Part shown: positions 1 through 9,447 of the stretch, one piece after another
Numbering within the stretch: the stretch's first letter is position 1
Layout of the letters: each line of letters begins with the position of its first letter
Assembly: GCA_902594405.1 (NCBI GenBank)
Contig: CACJMB010000003.1
Coordinates: 1-64,000, forward strand
Source: an uncultured Pelagibacteraceae bacterium
GTDB taxonomy: Bacteria > Pseudomonadota > Alphaproteobacteria > Pelagibacterales > Pelagibacteraceae
Direction: 5' to 3'
Length of the DNA stretch: 64,000 nt
Notes under the pieces: generated by a model
Databases searched by the model: none
What the model was told of the DNA's origin: nothing
The model's input: only the letters and a program-made list of their open reading frames with translations
Program-made: the position numbers and the translations under genes

Positions 1-188
1 AAGATAAAGATGTAAAAAAAAGATTAAGAAAAAGACCAAATTTTAACAACAAACTTATAAAAAAATTTAAAAAAATTCAATTCACACCTATATATAAAAA
101 AAGAAAAGCACAATTTATAATTAAAAATAAATTTACAAAAAAATCTGTTAATATTGGAGTAAAAAAAATTTTAAATAAAATTTTGTAA
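1..188 (+). CDS. coaE: Dephospho-CoA kinase, C-terminal fragment (cut by window edge)
   Basis: An open frame enters from the left edge and ends at TAA 186-188. The last ~61 residues are very basic and include KRLRKRPNFN, then YKKRKAQFIIKN and a final amphipathic helix. This resembles the CoaE end, where an Arg-rich lid is followed by a K-A-D-F-V-I-x-N-type strand. CoaE phosphorylates dephospho-CoA to CoA in the cytoplasm. The position immediately before dnaQ is the usual alphaproteobacterial order. The P-loop lies outside the window, so the call rests on the C-terminal pattern and context. Confidence 0.6.
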   Translation, partial: DKDVKKRLRKRPNFNNKLIKKFKKIQFTPIYKKRKAQFIIKNKFTKKSVNIGVKKILNKIL

Positions 189-854
189 ATGAAAGAAATT
201 GTTTTAGATACAGAAACAACGGGAATATCAGTAGCCGAAGGTCATCGAATTGTTGAGATAGGCTGTATAGAGTTAGACAATTTAATACCAACAAAAAACA
301 AATTTCATTTTTATTTAAACCCAGAGCGAAAAGTTTCTGAAAAAGCATTTCAGGTACATGGGTATTCTGATGATTTTTTATTTAAACAAAAAAAATTTAA
401 AGAAATAAAAGACGATTTTCTTAAATTTATTAAAGATAAAACATTAATAATTCATAATGCAGAATTTGACCTCGCTCATTTAAATAATGAGTTAAGTTTA
501 ATTGGTGAAAATAAAATCCAAAATAAATTCGTAGATACTCTTGTTTTGGCTAGAGATAAATTTCCTGGTTCGTCTGTAAGTCTTGATGCTTTATGTAAAC
601 GCTTTAGAATAGATAACTCTAAAAGAATTCAGCACACAGCACTGATCGATTGTGAACTATTATCTAAAGTTTATATAAATTTAATTGATCAAAAAGAACC
701 AACCTTAAATTTTTCTGATAAAGACGTAAATATCAAAACAGAAAATACTAAAAAAGTTGAATATTATAAAAAAGTAATTTTACCTTCAAAAAATGATTTG
801 AAAGCGCATAAAGAGTATTTAAGTAAACAATTAAAAAAAAACTATTTTAATTAA
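189..854 (+). CDS. dnaQ: DNA polymerase III epsilon subunit (3'-5' proofreading exonuclease)
   Basis: This DEDDh exonuclease edits mismatched 3' ends as part of the Pol III core. ExoI is DTETTG (D7, E9), ExoII is the NAEFDLAHL segment (D94), and ExoIII-epsilon is QHTALIDCELL (H149, D154), so all catalytic residues are present. The 221-residue length is close to the usual ~230-245. The C-terminal ~45 residues are Lys-rich and variable, where other epsilon subunits bind the alpha subunit. ATG follows the upstream TAA without a gap, suggesting translational coupling to coaE. The 3' end overlaps convergent secB by 8 bases. Confidence 0.95.
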   Translation: MKEIVLDTETTGISVAEGHRIVEIGCIELDNLIPTKNKFHFYLNPERKVSEKAFQVHGYSDDFLFKQKKFKEIKDDFLKFIKDKTLIIHNAEFDLAHLNNELSLIGENKIQNKFVDTLVLARDKFPGSSVSLDALCKRFRIDNSKRIQHTALIDCELLSKVYINLIDQKEPTLNFSDKDVNIKTENTKKVEYYKKVILPSKNDLKAHKEYLSKQLKKNYFN

Positions 855-1269
855 ACCTTTTATTATAAAGATCCTCAAAATTTATTTCTTTTCCTATTTT
901 CATATCTGTGTAGCCTGAATTATTCAACATATTCTCAAATGAATTTTTTAATTCAGGATATATTTCTACCTGCACATCACATAATATAATTTTTTCAATA
1001 TCTTTTTTTTCATTCACTTCATTATTAATTTTGATCACGGAAGAAAAAACCATTTCAAAATAAGATTTTTTATCATTATTTTCTTTATCACCAAATTTTA
1101 AAGTAGTGTTTATTTCTACATGTTTATCTTTTAATGCTTTAGATTGAATATCTATGTTTAGCGAATATTTAGATATTTGCTCTTTTACAAAAAGATAAGT
1201 TTCTAAGTTTGGTGTCTCACTAGACATATCTTTTATATATTTAGTTAAAATTTTATATTTTTTTGTCAT
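847..1269 (-). CDS. secB: Protein-export chaperone SecB
   Basis: SecB is a cytosolic tetramer that holds preproteins unfolded and passes them to SecA. The N-terminal strand reads YIKDMSSETPN, the counterpart of the family's YIKDLSFENPN. It is followed by alternating strands and a V-Q-V-E-I-Y-P-E segment. The usual short Gly-rich tail is reduced. ATG at 1269 is chosen; another in-frame ATG at 1281 would add four residues and lengthen the overlap with fxsA from 17 to 29 bases. Sequence divergence is high, but the SecB motif and the secB-fxsA-timA context support the call. Confidence 0.85.
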   Translation of the reverse strand: MTKKYKILTKYIKDMSSETPNLETYLFVKEQISKYSLNIDIQSKALKDKHVEINTTLKFGDKENNDKKSYFEMVFSSVIKINNEVNEKKDIEKIILCDVQVEIYPELKNSFENMLNNSGYTDMKIGKEINFEDLYNKRFN

Positions 1270-1684
1270 TATTGTTTTCATCCTCTATATCTTCATATTC
1301 TCCTTCAATAAAATCTTTTGTTTTTATACTTTTATTGTTGAATTTTTTAAGTATCCTATGAAAGATAAGTCTTCGTGTGATTGGAAAAATCATTAAAAAG
1401 CCCAATGTGTCTGTAGCAAAACCTGGTATTATAAGAAGTATGGCGGCAAAAGCAATTGCTGCACCTGAAAAAATCTCATAAGTAGGTTTTTTGTTTTCAT
1501 TCAGCTGCTTAACTGCAGATTTTATTGTATTTAAGCCTTCATACTTTGCATAATAAATTCCAATTACAGCAGTAGCAAATATTAATGAAATTGTAGTAAA
1601 AGCACCAATTTGAGATCCTAGCTTTATAAATAAGTAGATTTCAATTACAGGAATTAAAATAATTGATAAAAAAAATGGGTTCAT
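1253..1684 (-). CDS. fxsA: FxsA-family inner-membrane protein
   Basis: A 143-residue membrane protein with three or four hydrophobic helices (roughly residues 2-18, 27-46 and 68-98) and a polar, acidic C-terminal tail. The motifs EIYLFIKLG near the start and IPGFATDTLG in the third hydrophobic block are typical of FxsA (UPF0716). FxsA is named for suppressing F-plasmid exclusion of phage T7; its normal role is unknown. It diverges from timA and overlaps secB downstream, the common alphaproteobacterial arrangement. Confidence 0.88.
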   Translation of the reverse strand: MNPFFLSIILIPVIEIYLFIKLGSQIGAFTTISLIFATAVIGIYYAKYEGLNTIKSAVKQLNENKKPTYEIFSGAAIAFAAILLIIPGFATDTLGFLMIFPITRRLIFHRILKKFNNKSIKTKDFIEGEYEDIEDENNNDKKI

Positions 1685-1742
1685 TTGTCCTTAATCTAAA
1701 TTGCTAGTTGAAATTAATCAACATAGTAATTACTATAATATC

Positions 1743-2339
1743 ATGAGTTACAGTTTTGAATACATTGACATAATTTTATTAGCAATGATTGCAGGTTTTA
1801 TTTTCTTAAGATTAAGAGGGATACTTGGTAAAAGAACTGGATTTGAGGGTGAACCTCAATCTAAATTAAAAGAAGTTTTAAAAACTGTAAATCAAGATCG
1901 GCCAAATAAAATAAACGAAAAATTTGATGATGATGCTCAAAAAGAATTTTTAAAGGGAGCAAAAATTGCTTATGAAACTGTAATTACTGATTTTAGTGAC
2001 AATGATAATAAAATAACTACCAGCAGATCTCTATTAAATGATCAAATTTATAATCAATTTAACGATGCACTTAAAGAAAGAAGTATAAGAGGTCACTATG
2101 CAGAGATCACATTTATAGGTGTAAATTCTGCAATTATTAAAGAACATAAAAAAATTGGTAAAATACTTAACGTGACTGTAGATTTTATAGCGGAAGTAAT
2201 TACATGTATAAGAGATAAAGAAAAAAAAATCGTATCTGGTGATCCCGAAAAAATAAAGAAAATTTATGATACATGGGTTTTTTCTCGAGACACAACATCA
2301 TCCAATCCAAATTGGCAGCTTGTTAATATTCTTACTTAA
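1743..2339 (+). CDS. timA: Tim44/TimA-family membrane-anchored protein
   Basis: The product has 198 residues. An N-terminal hydrophobic anchor (about residues 7-23, IILLAMIAGFIFLRL) is followed by the linker GKRTGFEG and then a Tim44-like domain containing EFLKGAKIAYETVITDF and, at the end, DTWVFSRD...NPNWQLV. These are hallmarks of the bacterial relatives of mitochondrial Tim44, periplasmic or membrane-associated proteins of uncertain role. ATG 1743 is preferred over an upstream in-frame TTG at 1701 because the family begins a few residues before the anchor. The next gene starts directly after this stop. Confidence 0.85.
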   Translation: MSYSFEYIDIILLAMIAGFIFLRLRGILGKRTGFEGEPQSKLKEVLKTVNQDRPNKINEKFDDDAQKEFLKGAKIAYETVITDFSDNDNKITTSRSLLNDQIYNQFNDALKERSIRGHYAEITFIGVNSAIIKEHKKIGKILNVTVDFIAEVITCIRDKEKKIVSGDPEKIKKIYDTWVFSRDTTSSNPNWQLVNILT

Positions 2340-2768
2340 TTGATCAAAGATATTTCAGATAAGGATAAAAAGGATTGGGATAAATTTATTAACAGCGATG
2401 AAAAATTACCAAACAAAGACTTAAATAAAGAAAATAAGAAAAATTTTAAGATTAGATCTATAGATTTGCATGGTTATACTTTGGCAGATGCAAACAAGTT
2501 GGTAGAGGAATTTATAAATAAATCATTTTTGGAAAATATTAACAAATTGATTGTGGTAACTGGAAAAGGTCTGCATTCTGATAATGAAAAAAATCCTTAT
2601 GTATCAAAAGACCTTAGTATTTTAAAATATTCTGTTCCTGAGTTTATTTCAAACAATCAAAACTTAATGGATAAAATAAGTGAGATATCAGAAGCCAAAA
2701 TAGAAGATGGTGGAGCTGGATCTTTTTATATTTTTTTAAAAAAAAAAAGAAGTAATGGTTTACTATAA
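2340..2768 (+). CDS. Smr-domain protein (putative DNA/RNA nicking domain)
   Basis: A 142-residue protein whose second half is a small MutS-related domain. It has IDLHGYTLADANKLVEEFI (the D-L-H-G motif), then VVTGKGLHS with the T-G-x-G motif, and ends with a strand before FYIFLKKK. Stand-alone Smr domains bind or nick branched nucleic acids. Translation seems to start at TTG directly abutting the timA stop (taaTTG), implying coupling. In many alphaproteobacteria a murein transglycosylase gene (mltA) sits between timA and smr; it is absent here. Confidence 0.85.
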   Translation: MIKDISDKDKKDWDKFINSDEKLPNKDLNKENKKNFKIRSIDLHGYTLADANKLVEEFINKSFLENINKLIVVTGKGLHSDNEKNPYVSKDLSILKYSVPEFISNNQNLMDKISEISEAKIEDGGAGSFYIFLKKKRSNGLL

Positions 2769-2771
2769 TAT

Positions 2772-3629
2772 ATGATCTTGTGGTTAGCATCATATCCTAA
2801 AAGTGGAAATACATATTTGCGAGCTTTAATTGCAGCATATTTTTTTACAAAAGATGGAAACTTTGATTTTGATAAATTAAAATTTATAAAATTTTTTCCT
2901 CACATTAATTTATTTAAAAATCTGGGTATAGATATTACTGATGAAAACGAAGTGTTAAAAAATTATATTAAAGCCCAGGAAATGATTAATAAAAAATATA
3001 AAAAATCTATCTTATTTGTAAAAACTCATAGTACATTTCAATCAATAAATGGTAATCAGTTCACCAATCTTGATAATACTATAGGTGCAATTTACATTGT
3101 AAGAGATCCGAGAAACGTCATTACTTCATATTCCAATCATTACGAAACTTCTATTGAGCAGTCAGCAAGTGATATGTTTACAAATACTTATTTAAAAGGA
3201 ATGGTGGATTATGATAGTTTTCAAAATCATGTTTTAACTCATTTAGGAACATGGGCAGATAACTATAATTCATGGAAACATTTGAATAAATTCAACAAAT
3301 ATTTATTAATTAAATATGAGGACATTGTCTCAAAACCAGATGTAATTTTTCAAGATGTGCTTAAATTTATTGCCAAGATCTCTAACACAAATCTTAAAAT
3401 TGATAAAAAAAAAATGGAAAATGCTATAAATACAACCAATTTTGAAAATTTAAAACAAATGGAAGAAAAAAATGGTTTTATCGAAGCGGTTAAAAGAAAA
3501 GATAATAATAATATTACTTTTTTTAAACAAGGTTCTAATAGGGATTGGAAAAAATTACTAACAAACGAATTAAAAAATAAAATCGAGAAATCATTTAATA
3601 CAGAAATGAGAGAACTTGGATATCTTTGA
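2772..3629 (+). CDS. Sulfotransferase-domain protein
   Basis: A 285-residue PAPS-dependent sulfotransferase family member. The 5'-phosphosulfate loop is YPKSGNT (residues 8-14), the candidate catalytic base is His86 in KTHST, and the 3'-phosphate motif is RDPRNVITSYSNHY (111-124). The end, GSNRDWKK...FNTEMRELGYL, matches the family's G-x-x-G-x-W-K region. Such enzymes move sulfate from PAPS to hydroxyl or amino groups of lipids, sugars or small molecules; the acceptor cannot be inferred. It lies 3 bases after smr and converges on hslU. Confidence 0.88.
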   Translation: MILWLASYPKSGNTYLRALIAAYFFTKDGNFDFDKLKFIKFFPHINLFKNLGIDITDENEVLKNYIKAQEMINKKYKKSILFVKTHSTFQSINGNQFTNLDNTIGAIYIVRDPRNVITSYSNHYETSIEQSASDMFTNTYLKGMVDYDSFQNHVLTHLGTWADNYNSWKHLNKFNKYLLIKYEDIVSKPDVIFQDVLKFIAKISNTNLKIDKKKMENAINTTNFENLKQMEEKNGFIEAVKRKDNNNITFFKQGSNRDWKKLLTNELKNKIEKSFNTEMRELGYL

Positions 3630-3634
3630 TTTTT

Positions 3635-5008
3635 TTAAAGAATAAACTTTGATAAATCAGTATCTTTAACCAAAGTATCTAAATTTTTATTTATATATTC
3701 TTTGTTGATAATTATTTTTTCACCTGCTCGATCTGTTGCTGTGAAACTAATCTCATCCAAAATTTTCTCTATAATTGTGTGTAGTCTTCTGGCACCAATA
3801 TTCTCTACTGTAGCATTTACCTCTGATGCAATATTAGCAATTGCATCTATTCCATCATCAGAAAACTCAAGATCCACATTTTCGGTTTTTAAAAGAGCTA
3901 TATATTGTTTGATTAAACTAAAATCAGGTTCTCTTAAAATTCTTTTAAAATCTTCACTAGTTAAAGCTTCTAATTCAACTCTTATCGGTAGTCTCCCTTG
4001 TAATTCAGGAAGTAAATCAGATGGCTTAGCAAGCTGAAATGCACCTGATGCTATAAATAAAATATGATCAGTTTTAATTGGACCATGTTTTGTGTTAACA
4101 GTTGTTCCTTCAATTAAAGGCAATAAATCTCTTTGAACACCTTCTCTTGAGACATCCCCACCAACTCTATCTGTCCTAGCTGAAATTTTATCAATCTCAT
4201 CTAGAAAGACTATTCCGTTGTTTTCAGTTGAAAGTTTTGCTGCTTTAATAATTTTGTCTTGTTCAATTAATTTATCTGACTCATCATTTATTAAAATTTC
4301 ATGGGATTCTTTAACTGTCATTTTTTTCTTTTTTTCTTTATTCCCCATTGATTTACCGATCATTTCACCAATATTAATCATTCCAACATTAGCACCTGGC
4401 ATTCCAGGTATTTCAAAAGATGCACCACCTGAACTAGTGTCACTTACAGCTATCTCAATTTCATTATCATCTAGATCACCATTTCTTAATCTTTTTCTAA
4501 AACTTTCTCTTGTAGCCAAACTCGCTTTTTTTCCAACTAAAGCGTCTAAAACTTTCTCCTCAGCAGCTTTTTGAGCTTGTGCAAAAACTTCTTTTCTTTT
4601 TTTTACCTTCTCCATTGAGATAGCAATCTCAATTAAATCTCTTACAATTTGTTCAACGTCTCTTCCAACATACCCAACTTCTGTGAACCTTGTGGCTTCA
4701 ACTTTTACAAAAGGAGCTTCTGCTAATTTCGATAACCTTCTTGAAATCTCGGTTTTTCCAACCCCAGTTGGCCCAATCATTAAAATATTTTTAGGTAGAA
4801 CTTCATTCTTCATTTCACCTTTAAGAGCCTGTCTTCGCCATCTATTTCTCAATGCAACCGAAACAGCTCTTTTAGCTTTATTTTGTCCAACAACAAACCT
4901 ATCTAATTCTGAAACTATTTCCCTAGGAGACAAAGAGCTTACTAAAGATACTTCTTCTTTTTGATTTTTATCTTTTGGGTGTAGCTGTGTTACGTTTGAA
5001 TTATCCAT
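3635..5008 (-). CDS. hslU: ATP-dependent protease ATPase subunit HslU (ClpY)
   Basis: The 457-residue AAA+ unfoldase feeds substrates into the HslV protease. The N-domain has [16 protein letters not shown]. Walker A is GPTGVGKT (79-86), followed by the pore-type motif GYVGRDVE, a long I-domain insertion (roughly 115-255), Walker B IVFLDEID, and the C-terminal end DTDLSKFIL that docks into HslV. ATG 5008 overlaps the hslV stop by one base (TAATG). A longer in-frame start at 5050 would add 14 non-family residues and is rejected. Confidence 0.96.
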   Translation of the reverse strand: MDNSNVTQLHPKDKNQKEEVSLVSSLSPREIVSELDRFVVGQNKAKRAVSVALRNRWRRQALKGEMKNEVLPKNILMIGPTGVGKTEISRRLSKLAEAPFVKVEATRFTEVGYVGRDVEQIVRDLIEIAISMEKVKKRKEVFAQAQKAAEEKVLDALVGKKASLATRESFRKRLRNGDLDDNEIEIAVSDTSSGGASFEIPGMPGANVGMINIGEMIGKSMGNKEKKKKMTVKESHEILINDESDKLIEQDKIIKAAKLSTENNGIVFLDEIDKISARTDRVGGDVSREGVQRDLLPLIEGTTVNTKHGPIKTDHILFIASGAFQLAKPSDLLPELQGRLPIRVELEALTSEDFKRILREPDFSLIKQYIALLKTENVDLEFSDDGIDAIANIASEVNATVENIGARRLHTIIEKILDEISFTATDRAGEKIIINKEYINKNLDTLVKDTDLSKFIL

Positions 5009-5523
5009 TAAATTTTTTCTATTTTTACATTCTCGTTTGTGAATACACATATATCGGCTGCAACTTTGATTGCTTTTTTAGCAACTTCTTCCGCAGACAT
5101 ATTGCCTTCCATTAAAACTTTCCCAGCTGCTAAAGCGTAATTTCCACCTGAACCAATTCCAATTACATCTCCTTCTGGCTCTAGCACGTCTCCTGTTCCA
5201 GAAATAATATAGCTATTGTTTTTATCTCCAACAGCCATTAATGCTTCTAATCTTCTTAAATATTTATCTGTTCTCCAATCTTTTGCTAACTCAACAGCGG
5301 CTCTAGATAAGTTGCCCGCATGTTTTTCTAATTTTCCTTCAAGCCTTTCAAATAAAGTTAATGCATCAGCAGTTGATCCTGCAAATCCAGCAACCACATC
5401 TCTTTTTTCAATTTTTCTGACTTTTGAAGCTGTACTTTTAACAACAGTATTTCCCATACTGACTTGTCCATCACCAGCGACTACGACTTCATTATTTTTT
5501 CTAACCAGAACAATTGTTGTCAT
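5008..5523 (-). CDS. hslV: ATP-dependent protease proteolytic subunit HslV (ClpQ)
   Basis: HslV is a threonine protease forming a double hexameric core, related to proteasome beta subunits. After Met removal the N-terminus is TTIVLVR, with catalytic Thr2. The motifs [31 protein letters not shown] and [13 protein letters not shown] are all intact. Its 171 residues match the usual ~175. It is the first gene of the hslVU operon and diverges from hisB across 89 bases. Confidence 0.97.
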   Translation of the reverse strand: MTTIVLVRKNNEVVVAGDGQVSMGNTVVKSTASKVRKIEKRDVVAGFAGSTADALTLFERLEGKLEKHAGNLSRAAVELAKDWRTDKYLRRLEALMAVGDKNNSYIISGTGDVLEPEGDVIGIGSGGNYALAAGKVLMEGNMSAEEVAKKAIKVAADICVFTNENVKIEKI

Positions 5524-5572
5524 ACCTAATAAATGGTAACTATTTTTGATACTTCAAGTGCTCAGACTGATA

Positions 5573-5601
5573 TTGATATAGTGTGATTATGTATGTATAC
5601 C
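5573..5601 (+). promoter_or_regulatory. Sigma70-like promoter for the hisBHAFE operon
   Basis: TTGATA (5573-5578) and TATACC (5596-5601) are separated by 17 bases. The -10 ends 11 bases before the hisB ATG at 5613, so transcription would begin about five bases before the start codon, giving an almost leaderless mRNA. There is no Shine-Dalgarno sequence, attenuator hairpin or His-rich leader peptide. Confidence 0.45.
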
Positions 5602-5612
5602 ATTAAAAATAT

Positions 5613-6203
5613 ATGGCTAGAAAAGGAAAAGTATCTCGAAAAACAAAAGAAACCAGTATCAATGTTGAAGTAAACATTGACGGCAAAGGAAAATACCAAA
5701 TTGACACTGGGATAGGTTTTCTAGATCACATGCTTGAACAATTATCAAAGCATTCACTAATTGATTTAAAAGTTAAAGCAAAAGGGGACACTCATATAGA
5801 TCTTCACCACACAACAGAAGATACAGGTATTGCAATTGGTGAGGCTTTAAAGAAAGCTGCTAAAAAATTTGTAGGAATAAAAAGATATGCGCACACAGTT
5901 ATTCCAATGGATGAAACATTAACAAGAGTTGCGATAGATGTTTCAAACAGACCTTATTTAATTTGGAAAGTAAAATTAAAAGTTGAGAAACTAGGTGAGA
6001 TGGATACAGAGCTATTTAAAGAATGGTTCCAAGCATTTTCTCAATCCGCAGGCATTACTATGCACGTTGAAAATATTTATGGAGATAATAGCCATCATAT
6101 CATTGAGTCTTGTTATAAAGCATTAGCAAGATCATTAAGGGCTGCGCTAGAGATGGATCCAAGAAATAAAAAGAGTATTCCATCCACTAAAGGCTCATTA
6201 TAA
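5613..6203 (+). CDS. hisB: Imidazoleglycerol-phosphate dehydratase
   Basis: This Mn-dependent enzyme dehydrates imidazole-glycerol-3-phosphate to imidazole-acetol-phosphate in histidine synthesis. Metal and active-site motifs are present: [32 protein letters not shown] and the second-half [17 protein letters not shown]. The 196-residue length is that of the stand-alone dehydratase, with no phosphatase domain. It is the first gene of the his operon, with hisH 5 bases downstream. Confidence 0.97.
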   Translation: MARKGKVSRKTKETSINVEVNIDGKGKYQIDTGIGFLDHMLEQLSKHSLIDLKVKAKGDTHIDLHHTTEDTGIAIGEALKKAAKKFVGIKRYAHTVIPMDETLTRVAIDVSNRPYLIWKVKLKVEKLGEMDTELFKEWFQAFSQSAGITMHVENIYGDNSHHIIESCYKALARSLRAALEMDPRNKKSIPSTKGSL

Positions 6204-6208
6204 GTTTA

Positions 6209-6835
6209 ATGAAAGTCACAATTGTTGATTATAATTCGGGCAATATTAGCTCGGTGATAAACTCCTTTAAGGAAGTTGCCAAAGATAAAGTAAATATCGA
6301 GGTAACCTCAGATTTAAATAAGATTAAATCTTCAGATAAAGTAGTTTTACCAGGGCAGGGTTCGTTTAAGAGTTGTGTTGATGCACTTAACAACATCAGT
6401 GGTTTGGTTGATACGTTAAGTGAATTTGCAATAAATAATAAAAAACCACTTCTTGGAATTTGCGTGGGACTTCAAATGTTTGCAGATATTGGTTACGAAC
6501 AAACAGAAACCAGGGGTCTTGGTTGGATTTCTGGAAAAGTATCAAAAATAGATAATCAAAATGGAGATTACAAACTTCCTCATATTGGCTGGAATCAAAT
6601 AAATATTTTGAAAGATAGTAAGATTTATAAAAATATAGAAAATAATTCGCATATGTATTTTGTGCATAGTTATGAATTTATACCTGAAGATAAAACTGTA
6701 ATTTCAGCTACGACAGATTATTCTTCAAATATTGTTTGCTCTGTTGAAAAAGAAAATATTTTTGGAACACAGTTCCACCCAGAGAAAAGTGACAAAACTG
6801 GGCTTAAAATAATAGATAATTTTATAAATTTATAA
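6209..6835 (+). CDS. hisH: Imidazole glycerol phosphate synthase, glutaminase subunit HisH
   Basis: A class-I glutamine amidotransferase that supplies ammonia to HisF. The nucleophile is C85 in GICVGLQMF; the partners are H190 and E192 in QFHPEKS. The oxyanion region PGQGSF (48-53) is also typical. Its 208 residues match the family. The stop overlaps hisA by one base (TAATG). HisH and HisF form the heterodimer that makes imidazole-glycerol-phosphate and AICAR; AICAR is the substrate of PurH, also encoded in this window. Confidence 0.96.
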   Translation: MKVTIVDYNSGNISSVINSFKEVAKDKVNIEVTSDLNKIKSSDKVVLPGQGSFKSCVDALNNISGLVDTLSEFAINNKKPLLGICVGLQMFADIGYEQTETRGLGWISGKVSKIDNQNGDYKLPHIGWNQINILKDSKIYKNIENNSHMYFVHSYEFIPEDKTVISATTDYSSNIVCSVEKENIFGTQFHPEKSDKTGLKIIDNFINL

Positions 6836-7560
6836 TGAAAATATTTCCCGCGATAGATATTAAAGATAAGAAGTGTGTGAGACTAGTCAAAGGTGACTTT
6901 GATAATAAAACTGAATACAACATGTCTCCAGTGGAACAAGCTGAAAAATATAAAGATCATGGATTTAAAAATTTGCATATAGTTGATTTAGATGGGGCAT
7001 TAAGTGGTGAGACAGTAAATCTAGATATTATCCAAGAAATTGTTAAAAAATCTAATTTAAAAATTGAAGTAGGGGGTGGTGTTAGAAGTATTGGTAGTAT
7101 TCATAAATATACTGATGCTGGTGTTGAAAAAGTTATTTTAGGAAGTGCAGCTATAAAAGATAAAAACTTTTTAAAAGAGGCATGTGAAAAATTCCCAAAT
7201 AAAATTGCTTTAGGTTTAGATGCTAAGGATGGGTATTTATCAGTTTCAGGTTGGAAAGAAAATTCAAACCAATTAACTCTAGATTATTTAAAAGAGGTGA
7301 ATGATTTTGGTGCAAGTAGATTGATTTATACTGATATAAACAGAGATGGGATGAAGCAAAGTCCTAATTTTGAAGAGACAGCAAAGATTGCTAATACATC
7401 CAATTGTCCAGTAATCATATCTGGTGGAGTTTCATCAATAGATGATATTAAAAAGGCTAAGGAATTAAATAATAAAAACATTGAAGGTATCATAGTTGGA
7501 AAAGCTATCTATGATGGTGATATTAAATTAGAAGAATTAGTGAAAGAATTAGATGCTTAA
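6835..7560 (+). CDS. hisA: HisA, ProFAR isomerase
   Basis: A (beta/alpha)8 barrel that carries out the Amadori rearrangement of ProFAR to PRFAR. The catalytic acids are visible: D8 in [14 protein letters not shown] and D129 in GLDAKDG. Phosphate-binding loops are EVGGGVRS (near 78-85) and ISGGVSS late in the protein. 241 residues is normal. It overlaps hisF by 8 bases. Confidence 0.97.
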   Translation: MKIFPAIDIKDKKCVRLVKGDFDNKTEYNMSPVEQAEKYKDHGFKNLHIVDLDGALSGETVNLDIIQEIVKKSNLKIEVGGGVRSIGSIHKYTDAGVEKVILGSAAIKDKNFLKEACEKFPNKIALGLDAKDGYLSVSGWKENSNQLTLDYLKEVNDFGASRLIYTDINRDGMKQSPNFEETAKIANTSNCPVIISGGVSSIDDIKKAKELNNKNIEGIIVGKAIYDGDIKLEELVKELDA

Positions 7561-8308
7561 AAATAGAATTATACCATGTTTAGACGTTAAAAATGGACGT
7601 GTTGTAAAAGGAATTAATTTTGTTGATCTGCAGGATGCAGGCGATCCCGTCGAACAAGCTAAAATTTATTCTGACAGTGGAGCAGATGAAATTTGCTTTT
7701 TAGATATTACTGCATCAAATGAAAATAGAGATACTATTTACGATGTAGTAGAGAAAACGTCGAAGAAATGTTTTGTTCCTCTGACAGTTGGAGGTGGTGT
7801 TAGAAGTGTTGAGGACATCAACAAACTACTAAACTGTGGGGCAGACAAAGTATCAATTAATACTGCTGCAGTTCAAAATCCAAAAGTAGTAGTAGAAAGC
7901 TCAAAAAAATTTGGTTCACAATGTATTGTTGTTGCATTAGATGCAAAAAAAAATGGAAGTAAATGGGAAATTTTTACACATGGTGGAAGAAATAATACAG
8001 GTATTGATGCAATTGAATTTGCAAAAAAAATGGAAGTCAGTGGAGCAGGTGAGCTTCTAGTAACATCAATGGATCGGGATGGTACTCAAGTTGGTTATGA
8101 TATTGATCTAATGTCTAAGATATCTTCAAAGGTAAATATTCCAGTAATAGCATCTGGTGGAGTTGGAAATTTAGATCATATGGTAGATGGAATTAAATTA
8201 GGAAATGCAAGCGCAGTTTTAGCGGCATCAATATTTCATTATGGTAAGCACTCTGTGAAAGAGGCCAAGGAATATTTGGACTCAAAAGGAATTCCTGTTA
8301 GAATTTAA
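7553..8308 (+). CDS. hisF: Imidazole glycerol phosphate synthase, cyclase subunit HisF
   Basis: The barrel partner of HisH, closing the imidazole ring. D11 ([14 protein letters not shown]) and D130 (VALDAKKNG) are the catalytic acids. TVGGGVRS and IASGGVGN are the two phosphate-binding loops. 251 residues is normal for the family. Start ATG 7553 lies inside the hisA end, indicating coupled translation. Confidence 0.97.
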   Translation: MLKNRIIPCLDVKNGRVVKGINFVDLQDAGDPVEQAKIYSDSGADEICFLDITASNENRDTIYDVVEKTSKKCFVPLTVGGGVRSVEDINKLLNCGADKVSINTAAVQNPKVVVESSKKFGSQCIVVALDAKKNGSKWEIFTHGGRNNTGIDAIEFAKKMEVSGAGELLVTSMDRDGTQVGYDIDLMSKISSKVNIPVIASGGVGNLDHMVDGIKLGNASAVLAASIFHYGKHSVKEAKEYLDSKGIPVRI

Positions 8309-8309
8309 T

Positions 8310-8582
8310 ATGCTTAATACATTAGAAAACTTAATCAAACTTGCACGAGAGAGAAAATCTTCACCTGTTGAAGGTTCGTACACTAATAAGCTGCTCACTG
8401 ACAAATCATTAAGCAAGGCAAAGGTCTTAGAGGAAGTTAATGAATTGATAGAGGCAGTGGAGGAAAATTCTAACAAAACTCATGAAGCAGCAGATGTTTT
8501 TTATCATCTATTAATGTATCTCGAAGCTAATGATATAAAAATTGAAGAAGTAATGTCAGAATTAGAAAAAAGGAAAAAATGA
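8310..8582 (+). CDS. hisE: Phosphoribosyl-ATP pyrophosphatase
   Basis: A 90-residue all-alpha MazG-like enzyme that hydrolyses PR-ATP to PR-AMP. Acidic Mg-binding motifs EEVNELIEAVEE (around 41-52) and HEAADVFYHLLMYL (around 58-71) are present, and the N-terminus has the family's S-P-V-E-G-S-Y-T motif. It is stand-alone with no fused hisI. It begins one base after hisF and overlaps the HIT gene by 4 bases (ATGA). hisD, hisG, hisC and hisI are not in this window. Confidence 0.95.
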   Translation: MLNTLENLIKLARERKSSPVEGSYTNKLLTDKSLSKAKVLEEVNELIEAVEENSNKTHEAADVFYHLLMYLEANDIKIEEVMSELEKRKK

Positions 8583-8944
8583 GTTACGACGATAATAATA
8601 TTTTTGCAAAAATTTTACGTGGAGAAGTACCTTGTAATAAAATTTATGAGGATGATTTTGTTTTGTCATTTCATGACATTAATCCACAAAAAAAAATTCA
8701 TGCTTTAGTTATTCCTAAAGGTAAATATATTGATTTAGATGATTTTAGTCTGAATGCTTCTTCAGAGGAGATGGTTGGATTATTTAAAGGCATTAATATA
8801 GTTGCTAAAAAGCTTGGTATTTCAACAGAAGAAGGACAGGGCTATAGAGCTTTAGCAAATATAAGTGATCATGGTGGTCAAGAGGTTCCACACTTGCACT
8901 TTCATTTATTTGGAGGAGAAAAAGTCGGAAAAATGGTAGAGTGA
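8579..8944 (+). CDS. HIT-family nucleotide-binding protein (HinT-like)
   Basis: A 121-residue histidine-triad protein. It opens with NIFAKILRGEVPCNKIYEDD, typical of the HinT/PKCI branch, and carries the active-site triad HLHFHLF at residues 105-111. These proteins hydrolyse adenosine 5'-phosphoramidates. It is placed as the sixth gene of the his operon, which is common in alphaproteobacteria (hisE-hit). The stop overlaps the GTG start of the next gene. Confidence 0.93.
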   Translation: MSYDDNNIFAKILRGEVPCNKIYEDDFVLSFHDINPQKKIHALVIPKGKYIDLDDFSLNASSEEMVGLFKGINIVAKKLGISTEEGQGYRALANISDHGGQEVPHLHFHLFGGEKVGKMVE

Positions 8945-9447
8945 TAAAAGAAGTTAAAAGAAATTATCTAGAAATAAATTCACTTAAAGATCTCAAAGAA
9001 ACCTTTAAACCTTCTGAGGATTTTTCATTAAGCTTAATAAAGCCAATTGATTTTCAATTAAATAAATTCTTTTATAAAAATATTGGAAAAAAGCATCAAT
9101 GGGTAGATAGATTAATTTGGTCAGAAGAAAATTGGATAAGTCATCTCTCCAATGAAAATATAAAAGTTTACGTGCTTAAGTACAATAATGATTTAGTTGG
9201 ATATTTCGAACTAATTTTTCATTTAAAAATTTATGAAGTTGAATTAGCGTATTTTGGAATACTTGAAGAGTATCAAAATAAAAAATTAGGATCTTATTTA
9301 CTCTCAGAAGCTATTAAAAAATCGTTCATAAATGATAGAGTAAAACGTTTATGGGCACACACGTGTTCTTTAGATCATAAACATGCTTTAAGTAATTATA
9401 TGGCAAGGGGTATGAAAATTTTTAAAACTGAAATCATTAATATTTAA
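8941..9447 (+). CDS. GNAT-family N-acetyltransferase
   Basis: A 168-residue protein starting at GTG, which shares bases with the HIT stop (GTGA). The acetyl-CoA site is degenerate but recognisable: FGILEEYQNKKLGSYLLSEAI, where the usual Q/R-x-x-G-x-G/A reads Q-N-K-K-L-G-S. It is followed by RLWAHTCSLDHKHALSNYMARGMK, a typical GNAT C-terminal half. The substrate is unknown. It converges on lolA with a 4-base overlap. Confidence 0.8.
   Translation: MIKEVKRNYLEINSLKDLKETFKPSEDFSLSLIKPIDFQLNKFFYKNIGKKHQWVDRLIWSEENWISHLSNENIKVYVLKYNNDLVGYFELIFHLKIYEVELAYFGILEEYQNKKLGSYLLSEAIKKSFINDRVKRLWAHTCSLDHKHALSNYMARGMKIFKTEIINI

Noticed and set aside
4218-4964. Open frames on the plus strand across hslU
   Set aside because: They mirror a strongly conserved minus-strand gene and show no coding motifs.
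5009-5050. HslU start at 5050 adding 14 residues
   Set aside because: It lies inside hslV, is not in the family, and the TAATG overlap at 5008 gives a natural coupled start.
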